Positions 57,463 to 64,000 of a DNA stretch of 64,000 nucleotides are shown piece by piece. Position 1 is the first letter of the stretch. Each line of letters begins with the position of its first letter. The translations under genes were made by a program, and so were the position numbers. Source of the DNA: Macrocystis pyrifera (Eukaryota; Sar; Phaeophyceae; Laminariales; Laminariaceae); assembly GCA_031763025.1 (NCBI GenBank), contig JASSKH010000017.1:3371924-3435923 (forward strand). Direction: 5' to 3'. The notes below the pieces were generated by a model that made no database searches, was not told the DNA's origin, and saw nothing but the letters and a program-made list of their open reading frames with translations.

Positions 57463-57788
57463 ATGTTCGGCGGGGGGCGGGGCGGCGGTGGAGGGGGGGG
57501 GGGGGGACGCGATCAGCAACGACCGCCTCCGGGCGATCGAGTCGGGAGCTAGGGCTTAGAACCCGAGGGCAGTCGGGGACGGGGGCAGGAGGGGGCCCCT
57601 CTGGGGCGGGAGTTCCGCTGGCGGCGTCGGCGGCGGCGACGGGGGGGGCCGGGGATGTTTCTGCGGCGCTGACTAGGTTTGACAGCTCGCTCGGACTGTT
57701 GACGAGGAGATTTGTGGAGCTTATTCAGCAGTCCCCGGGGGGCACGCTGGACCTTAACGCCGCGGCCAAGGATTTAGAAGTGCAGAAG
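57463..57788 (+). CDS. E2F: E2F exon 1: N-terminus and first half of the DNA-binding domain
   Basis: After ATG TTC GGC and a Gly-rich start, a 14-G run shifts the frame. Downstream the frame reads a Gly/Ala/Ser-rich leader and [20 protein letters not shown] then [19 protein letters not shown], helices 1-2 of the E2F winged helix. It ends AAG/GTGAGT at phase 0. With 15 (or 12) G in the run the ATG would be in frame; no other in-frame ATG is present. Confidence 0.85.
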
Positions 57789-59717
57789 GTGAGTCGGGAG
57801 TGAGTTTTCTTGTCTGTTTGTTTGTTTCCCTTTTATCACTTTTCATGTTTCAACAACTTATCTATAATACTGATACTGGTATAGGTAAGTTGCATCTTTA
57901 TATTTTTTTTACTGTAGTTTCTCATCACTTTTATGCTCCAGCTTCAACTCGTATATTCTACCACGGTAATGATAACAAAGTTTTAGCGTAGAAGGGTTTC
58001 CGTCAGAGAAGTGGCGTTCTAAAGAAAGCCCCGGTCGCAGATGTCGTCGTCCCTTCTCGCCCCCGGTGCGCACGTTGCCGTCATTTTCGCCGCGCAGAGT
58101 GTTCAGCGTTCCTTCCCGCTGCCGATCGATTAGCATGGCGTTTTTGGTTGTTTGGTTGCTTGGTTGGTGGTTGTTTATTGCTTGAGGTTTTGTATTGGTT
58201 GATTGTTGTTTTTTGGCTCTTTGGTTTTGGACGCGTGGTACGACAGATCATGATCTAGATAAATCTACACTGTAGTTCAGACCACATTTCAAAGCTCGGG
58301 CAGATCAGACAGATCATCTACATATCATGATCTATCTGTAGATCATGTAGTTCCTCACCTGCCGTTGTGACAGGTTGTGCGAGATAGATCATGATCTGTC
58401 CCTGAGGTGTGTACACTGCTAAACCCTAGCCCTGAGCCTAGACTAGATCAACTATTGCTTGGGGCTGGTCTGCTTCTTTCTCTCGTTGTCATACACTATT
58501 GATATTAATAGCAGTGTGTGTCAAACTACGTTATCGAGAAAATGGCAAGCTCTTGTGCTATTAATCAGCATATTTATTGGTTGGTGATTTGGTGATTGGG
58601 TGGTTGTTGATTCGTTGTTTTTCCCTTTGTTGATTTGTTGATTCGTTGGTTGTTGATTGGGTGATTCGTTCGTTTCGTTGACTTTCTTTTTTGGTTGGTT
58701 GTTGATTTGTTGATTTGTTTTGTTCGTTGTTGGCTGGTTCGTTGGTGGTTGCTGATTGAGGGTTTGGTGGTATCGAATGCTGATCGCTGATTGTTTTATC
58801 GGTTGATTGTTGATTTGATGGTTTGGTGATGGTTTGTGACGAGGGCTGATCATGTTCGTTGTGTTGAATGTCAAATTGCTGATTTGTTTTTATTGTTGGT
58901 TGTTTTTTGCTGTTGATCGTTCTGATCGTTGCTCGTTTTTATTGTCTGTTGTGGTGGTGGCTTCTTTTTGGTTGCTGCTTGATGTTTGTTGGCGGTAGGT
59001 GCGGCTTCAGACCAATCCCCTCTATTCCATCGCTTTATTTCCCCCCCCCCCCCCTAGTTGACGAGGCACCCACGAGGCAGCTACATAGTAAACCCATTGC
59101 TGTCTCTGGAAGTGGCCACACCAGAAATTATTAATCATTTCATTGATGCTGTTATCCACATGCAAGAAAATCCGCCTCTAAAGCGGTTCTTAATTGGATA
59201 CAGCTCACCCTTCATGCGACTCGCCCAACATCTCACGGCGCTTCGCGCTTGGTGCAAGCGATGTCTCCCTGGTCGGTGAAAACCCGGCGTGCTCCGTCCC
59301 GGCATTGTTGCGATGCGAGGGTCTATGGTCATACGACTACGGTCATGCATGATGTCGAGTACACCACCCCTATTACGGGGGACTATAGTAAATAGGACCA
59401 AATATTGTTAGTAAAAAAAAGGAAATATATAGGTTTTTGTGTCTGCCGTAGGTCCTATTTACTATGACCCCCCGTAATAGTACCAGGAAAAGACGTGGTG
59501 AGTGCCCAAACGTTGGAGGTGTCTCTGTAAGGAGCAGGAACGGTGCTCCGACCCGAAAGGGATGCGTGGTCAGTCAATGTTCAAATGACTTTTAAAGACA
59601 TGCAACAAATGAGTACGCCGCCCCCCCCCCCCCCCCCCCCCCCCCCCCGGGCGCTCCGTCTCGAAAGGGACGCGTGGTCAATGGTCAAATGACTAAGGCA
59701 AGCAACAAATGAGTACG

Positions 59718-59777
<60 letters not shown>

Positions 59778-60599
59778 TTCCCCCCCCCGCCAGCGACGCA
59801 TTTATGACATCACGAACGTTTTAGAGGGGATCGGGCTCATTCACAAGACATCGAAGAACAACATACAATGGAAGGGCGCCGGGGGGGGGGGGGGGGGGCT
59901 GGCGAGGCCAACGACGAGGAGGACGAGATGCAGGAGGACATAAACGAGCTAGCCGAACAGGAGGCGAGGTTTGACCAACTCATCGCCCACGTCAAAGACC
60001 AGCTCAAATCCTTTGTGAGAGACCCCACGTTTTTGCCGCATGCGCGCACACCGCTGTCAAGATTGGTTTTACCTTTGTCGGAGGCGTCGGGGGCGGAGAG
60101 GGGGGGGGGGGGGGGGGGGGGGAGGAGGGGGGTTGCGTCACGCCCTTGACACAGGGAGAAGGTATTCATCTGTTGCTTGCGTTGGCTATTCGACCATTCA
60201 CCACGCATCCCTTTAGAGGCGGAGCACCGTTTCTACTGTATAATAGTCTCAACGGAGACACCTCCAACATTTCGGCGCTCAGCACGTTTTTCCCGTCTAT
60301 CTCGCTAAAACAAAGGGCCTACCATACCCCCTTCCTGTGTTTTGCCTTTTGCGGCCATCATCTATCTCAAGGGAGGGGCGGGGGGGGGGGGGGGGGCGGG
60401 GTCTACTCAATTATTATGCATGGGCGTGGTCGTATGACTGCAGTCGTTCGCATCCCGGGAGGTTGCGTCGCTACTGACAAGTCGGCGGGGCGGCGGAGTG
60501 TACTGATTATCATGCATGGCCGTAGTCGTATGACCATAGACCCTCGCATCCCTACAACGCCGGGATGGAGCACGTCGGGTTTCCATCGACCAGGCAGCA

Positions 60600-60636
<37 letters not shown>

Positions 60637-61722
60637 CGTGGGTGTCGTTTGGCTATACAGTAGATAGCGCCTCCTTAGGAACCCCGCGATGAGGGATGTC
60701 GGTGCCTGTATAAAGGACCTCAACTCCCGAACGCACTATTACGGGAGACCATAGTAAACAGGATCAAATATTGTTAGTGAAAATAGGAAAATATGTAAGT
60801 TTTTGTGTGTACCGTAGGTCCTGTTTACTATGGTCCTCCGTACTAAGAGGGGTTGCTTGAGAGGGGCTACCTGTTGTACTCCGAGTATTCGTGGGGGGGG
60901 GGAGAGGGGAGGGAGGACGAGGGATCGCGTAGTGGCCGAAAAAACTGTACCTCTCTGGGCTGGACAGAAAGGTAAGGACCGCTGGCGTGTACATGTGAGA
61001 AACCAAGCGGAATTCTTATCTTTCCGTCTGGAGTTGAACGCAGCGTCTTCCCCGTGTGATATATACATACACAATTCCTAAAGAAATGCATGCGGCATGT
61101 CGGTTTTTGTTTTTGCAACGCTCGCGCGAAGGGCGTGCGTGTGCGTGTGATGGCATGTGTGCAAGGGGCGCATGGTTGCATCTCAACCATCGTTTGGCTG
61201 TGACCGTTTTTCACGCATCTGGCCGATCACGATCTAGAGAACGTTCTAGGCAATCGACTGCAGGCCATCTTCAGTAGATCCTGTGGGATGGTGTATTTTC
61301 GTTTGTGTTTCGTTTTGAAGCGTTTGTGGGGGGTTTGCTGCTGCTGCTGCTGCTGCGAAGACGTGTAAACATGCCATTGTCTTCTCTATTACTAAAAACA
61401 AACCTGATATTATCTTGTCGTAAAACTTTTATTATACAGCAGTAGTGTCACTTCGTGCTTGTATTGGTGGGCTTTTGCTGTTTTGATGCGGTTTCTTCTT
61501 CTTTTTCTTTTTTTCAATCCTCCTGCGGATTGGTAAAAAATAATCTTGACCCTTAAGTACTGCAGTCCCGTGTCGGGAGAAAAGTACTTGAATTTAAGGC
61601 GGTTTTGTCCCCCAAACGGGACCGCGGTCCTAAAAGGCTTAAGTTCATCACACTTGCTTCCACATACTGTACCAGGTATAAAGTACGTCTCGTGTGTTGG
61701 TTTTAACCCGTCGCTCCCATTG

Positions 61723-61781
<59 letters not shown>

Positions 61782-63465
61782 GTTGCAGCCGAGCGAGCCG
61801 GACAGGCCGTCGGGAGACATGTATCTCCATCAACACGACATCAGGGGGCTGCCCTGCTACCGCAAGAACACGGTCATGGCGATACGAGCGCCGGCCGGGA
61901 CGACGCTGGAGGTGCGTGAGGGGTTGGGGGTGTAGGATTTTGGGAGTAGTGTTGGATATCGTAAAGGTCGAAGTGTCGATGTATCGCATATCGAAGTTTC
62001 GGTATATCGGGGGTGTATGGATTTTATGAGTAGTGTTGGATATGGTTTCGAATTTTTCGATATATCGAAATATCGTACTTGGGATATATCGTATCGAACG
62101 CGTTTTGCCCTCCATCCCCTGGCATCCTCGTTTTTTTATGCAGATATCGAAGTTTCGATCGGGGGTGTGTGATTGTATGAGTAGTGTTAGATATCGTTTC
62201 GAAAATTTTAATATATCGAAATATCGTACTTTCGATATATCATATCGAACGTGTTTTGCCCTCCATCCCCGCCGTGTTTTTTTGTACAGATACTGAATGA
62301 AAGGTTCGATGTATAAAATATCGAAATCGTACCGAGTACGTTGTTTGTTGATCGGTATCGTATCGAACTTGATTCTCGTTCGATATCCAACACTATTTAT
62401 GACATAGTTGCGTCAAGGTAGAGTATGTGTAACTGCCAGTGATCTGAGTCGACGAGAGAAGAAAGGGCGATAAAAAAATGAAGGCACGCACCATACGTGC
62501 GAGGGGGGATAAGCCTACCAATGATTTGTGACCCCGGGTCTGAGTTAGGACTATTGATAGGAGGGAGAGCGAGAAAAACAAGGGGCGCAGATAAGAAATG
62601 GGATGTAAAAAATAAACATATTTCTGGTATGCAGCCGGCGTCCCCGGCGGATCGTCGATTTCCACGTTTGATGATTTAGATCTTTCGGGGAAGATGATTT
62701 CATGACCTATGTGATGTACTGCTGCGGCGAATGTCGCCGGGTGGGAGGAGCCGCATAATCTGCGTGATTTTTATAGCACATGTTTCCCGGGTTGGACTCT
62801 GCACTCATGCAGACCCCGACACAGCCTCTCACGACGCCAGGTTAGGATCTAGATGATCTTCTGTGGATGGATACTAATAGATAGATCGTTGATCTACCTA
62901 TATCTGTCTGATGTGTGGAAGCATCTTAACTGTAAAATGTCTCAACTGTGAGAATATCTTGAATGTAAAATATCTTGAATGTATGTACTTGTACGTAAGA
63001 TGTCTTGAATGTAAGATATATTTCAACTGCTGTGGAATGTCGTACTGCTGTTGTGCTTCGAGTAGAATGTCTTTTGTTGCCACCGCCCTCGCCTGGCTGT
63101 GAGAGTATCTTAACTGTAGGATATAATATCTTTCACTCTGCAAAAGATATTGAATGTAAATACATTTTAACCGTAAAATATCTTACTGTTCAAGCATCTT
63201 GCTGCTGCTGAATGTTGAATTTACTTTAACCGGAAAATATATGTACTGTTTTAAACAACTTGCTGTAGTAGAAAATATTTTGTTGCCACAGCCCTCGCCC
63301 GGCTGTCGCTCATTTTCCTTGTTCCGTGTTTTGACCGGCTCCGCTCTTAATAAACCCGATTCACTCGGAGGGAAGGTGCCTGATCCAGACGAGAACATGC
63401 CGGACGGAGAGCGGCGGTATCAGATCTACCTCAAGAGTCCGGCGGGACCGATCGATGTGTACGTC
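57463..63465 (+). CDS. E2F: Gene 2 (whole span): E2F-family transcription factor
   Basis: Four exons encode, in order, an E2F winged-helix DNA-binding domain, a helical dimerisation segment and the marked box. E2F proteins pair with DP partners and control cell-cycle genes in plants, animals and many algae through TTTSSCGC-type sites; here the role is inferred from the family. A single DNA-binding domain plus marked box marks it as the classical (E2F1-6 type), not the atypical DP-independent type. Start: ATG at 57463. Two poly-G runs break the frame by one base each (57493-57506 and 59881-59898); both are fixed by one extra G. The retinoblastoma-binding tail, usually at the C-terminus, is not seen before the window ends, so further exons probably follow. 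Confidence 0.88.
58240..58405 (-). repeat. Family F element, short
   Basis: AGATCATGATCTAGATAAATC, GATCAGACAGATCATCTAC, ATCATGATCTATCTGTAGATCATG, CCTCACCTGCCGTTGTGACAGG. Confidence 0.65.
58560..58960 (-). repeat. GTTGATTTGTTGATT low-complexity region
   Basis: T/G-rich imperfect units (GTTGATT, TTGGTTG). The Asn/Gln/Pro-rich frame on the minus strand is an artefact of it. Confidence 0.85.
59041..59365 (-). repeat. Family D fragment, inverted, with poly-C
   Basis: C run 59041-59054, then ACGAGGCACCCACGAGGCAGC...TTCGCGCTTGGTGCAAGCG...ATACGACTACGGTCATGCATG. The far half of D is missing and family A copy 14 begins 6 bases after it. Confidence 0.88.
59371..59479 (+). mobile_element. Family A TIR element, copy 14
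   Basis: TATTACGGGGGACTATAGTA...AAATATTGTTAGTAAAAAAAGG...ACTATGACCCCCCGTAATA. Confidence 0.92.
59505..59717 (-). repeat. Two family E elements, inverted, each ending in poly-C
   Basis: 59505-59620: GGAGGTGTCTCTGTAAGGAG, GAACGGTGCTCCGACCCG, AAAGGGATGCGTGGTCAGTC, GCAACAAATGAGTACGCC, then 28 C. 59649-59717: GCTCCGTCTCGAAAGGGACGCG through GCAAGCAACAAATGAGTACG, then 60 C. Confidence 0.88.
59718..59793 (+). repeat. 60-base poly-C tract serving as the pyrimidine tract of E2F exon 2
   Basis: 60 uninterrupted C, then TTC, then 9 C, then GCCAG and exon 2. It comes from the family E element just upstream (its reversed poly-G head) and now occupies the polypyrimidine position of the splice acceptor. 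Confidence 0.9.
59794..60014 (+). CDS. E2F: E2F exon 2: recognition helix, wing and dimerisation helix
   Basis: The acceptor is GCCAG after a huge C tract. [20 protein letters not shown] and KNNIQWKG are the E2F recognition helix and wing, with the invariant RRIYD. An 18-G run then shifts the frame; after it come [20 protein letters not shown] and [14 protein letters not shown], the dimerisation helix. It ends TTT/GTGAGA at phase 0 once one G is added. The splice point VQK/RRIYD is the one conserved in E2F genes of other kingdoms. Confidence 0.88.
60100..60290 (+). repeat. Poly-G (22) and family E element in E2F intron 2
   Basis: 22 G at 60101-60122; E at 60155-60290 (GGTATTCATCTGTTGCTTGCG, ATTCGACCATTCACCACGCATCCC, ACACCTCCAACATTTCGGCGC). 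The longest E copy, matching 2690-2790 to its end. Confidence 0.85.
60375..60636 (+). repeat. Poly-G, two family D starts, poly-G (35)
   Basis: G-rich run 60376-60402, D start at 60403-60460, a second at 60498-60598 (GTACTGATTATCATGCATGGCC...CATCGACCAGGCAGCAG), then 35 G. Confidence 0.85.
60737..60844 (+). mobile_element. Family A TIR element, copy 15
   Basis: TATTACGGGAGACCATAGTAAA...AAATATTGTTAGTGAAAATAGG...ACTATGGTCCTCCGTACTA. Confidence 0.9.
61549..61642 (+). mobile_element. Family B TIR element, copy 6
   Basis: ACCCTTAAGTACTGCAGTCCCGTGTCGGG...AAGTACTTGAATTTAAGGCGG...CCAAACGGGACCGCGGTCCTAAAAGGCTT. Confidence 0.88.
61726..61780 (+). repeat. (CTG)18 next to the E2F exon 3 acceptor
   Basis: About 18 perfect CTG units end 8 bases before the CAG of the exon 3 acceptor. 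Two other CTG arrays lie at 52152 and, as CAG in sense, inside exon 13 of Gene 1 (22886). Confidence 0.95.
61789..61911 (+). CDS. E2F: E2F exon 3: start of the marked box
   Basis: 41 codons, phase 0 at both ends: [20 protein letters not shown] then [20 protein letters not shown]. The DIR and AIRAP motifs match the E2F marked box. The acceptor CCGTTGCAG is preceded by about 18 CTG units. Donor GAG/GTGCGT. Confidence 0.92.
61951..62396 (+). repeat. AGTGTTGGATATCG TIR element with internal repeats
   Basis: AGTGTTGGATATCGTAAAGG at the left, TTCGATATCCAACACTAT at the right. Inside, GAGTAGTGTTGGATATCGTTTCGAA...TATATCGAAATATCGTAC...CGTGTTTTGCCCTCCATCCCC repeats twice to three times. Confidence 0.8.
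62665..62910 (-). repeat. Family F element, inverted
   Basis: TTAGATCTTTCGGGGAAGATG, GCGAATGTCGCCGGGTGGG, GAGCCGCATAATCTGCGTG, GCACATGTTTCCCGGG, CGACGCCAGGTTAGGATCTAGATGATC, TAGATAGATCGTTGATC. Confidence 0.8.
62925..63240 (+). repeat. TATCTTGAATGTAAAA-type imperfect tandem array
   Basis: About fifteen 15-18-base units (AACTGTAAAATGTCTC, TTGAATGTAAGATATC) with GCCACCGCCCTCGCCTGGCTGT inserted twice (63080 and 63288). Confidence 0.8.
63376..63465 (+). CDS. E2F: E2F exon 4: end of the marked box
   Basis: 30 codons after [26 protein letters not shown] then [10 protein letters not shown]. It continues LE-VPDP across the junction as in other E2Fs. The donor is GTC/GTAAGC; reading on instead gives an Arg/Ser-rich tail to a stop at 63652. 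Confidence 0.88.
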
Positions 63466-64000
63466 GTAAGCCAGGCAAGATCTCGGCGCTGCACGACCGA
63501 CCCCTCGAGACGCAACAGTACGAGTAGTGGTTGCCACGGACCACTATTAATACTGTACACTGCTGTGGGCCGCCACCCCCATCCATTGAACATCCACCCC
63601 ATCTCGAAACCCTGCCACATTTTTTGCCTGCGTACGACATATGTTGGTGCGTAGATGATCTACCCACAATTTGATAAGTGAAATATCTGCCCGATGTGTG
63701 AACATACGCTTTGGACGGCAATATAAGGACCGATGGGTATTCATAGGTACAAACGTTTCTAATATTTCCGCCCAGAGTGGTACTCGATATCGGCGCGGTG
63801 TCTGTCCTACGTTGCACAGATGTACGGTATGGCTTTGTAGAAGAATACCTTCGGCGTGCTGCCATATGTACCGTCCCACACCCACCTCACCTTGCTTGCT
63901 GTCGACGGCATCTGGAACATACCGTAGCCTCATGCGATGACTCTACGTGCAAGTACGTAAGTCGTATGCCGAGTTTTTTTTTTTTTTTTTTTTTCCCTTA
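63466..64000. other. Intron or 3' region of E2F, with a family C element
   Basis: Family C at 63706-63782 (CTTTGGACGGCAATATAAGG...TATTTCCGCCCAGAGTGG). A 21-T run at 63974-63994. No further exon recognised. Confidence 0.6.

Larger units (their letters stand above)
57790..59793 (+). other. E2F intron 1 (2.0 kb) with F, D, A, E elements
   Basis: Holds a family F copy (58240-58400), a GTTGATT-rich low-complexity stretch (58560-58990), a family D fragment, family A copy 14 and two E elements, ending in a 60-C run. Confidence 0.8.

Overview
This window is nuclear DNA from an intron-rich eukaryote. It carries two real protein-coding genes on opposite strands, each split into many exons by introns of 0.2 to 5 kb. 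The rest is a dense layer of short inverted-repeat elements, minisatellites and very long G/C homopolymers. An E2F transcription factor, a GAF/Tudor/C2 signalling protein and GT-AG introns, together with the repeat load, fit a large-genome protist or alga. A brown alga or other stramenopile is my best guess, but that is inference and not shown directly.

Gene 1 runs on the minus strand from about 45.4 kb down to base 1 and continues off the left edge. I could assemble 22 exons (plus one doubtful one) whose splice phases agree from end to end. They encode more than 2,500 residues: a coiled-coil start, a GAF domain, a Tudor-like domain, a 949-codon exon holding two further GAF domains (one with a second Tudor-like domain set inside it), two short beta repeats with a 'LKDG' core, another GAF domain, and then at least five C2 domains. 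Two of the C2 domains (7.3-6.4 kb and 0.86 kb to base 1) keep a full set of calcium-binding aspartates. No name for this architecture comes to mind.

From 46 to 57.4 kb no gene is convincing. This stretch holds a decayed LINE reverse-transcriptase 3' end (49.5-50.25 kb), a palindrome-rich AT region and many small elements.

Gene 2 is on the plus strand from 57.46 to 63.47 kb: an E2F-family transcription factor in four recognisable exons (winged helix split at the classic VQK/RRIYD junction, leucine-rich dimerisation helix, marked box). It reads through only if two poly-G runs each gain one base (or lose two). Its second exon is preceded by a 60-base poly-C tract and its third by about 18 CTG units. 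Genes 1 and 2 point away from each other across about 12 kb.

The repeat layer has recurring families, named A to J here: A, ~110 bp TIR element (15 copies); B, ~95 bp TIR element with a GGACTGCAGTCCCGTTTTGGGG core; C, ~80 bp TIR element starting CACTCTGGGCGGAAATATAAGG; D and E, elements that begin with a poly-G run followed by (G)TACTCATT; F, ~200 bp GATC-rich palindromic element; G, ~200-300 bp element with a GCACACCCCC end; H, ~250-350 bp element beginning GGTAGCACCTATTTTTT; I and J, dispersed ~150-bp repeats. Several are nested in one another.
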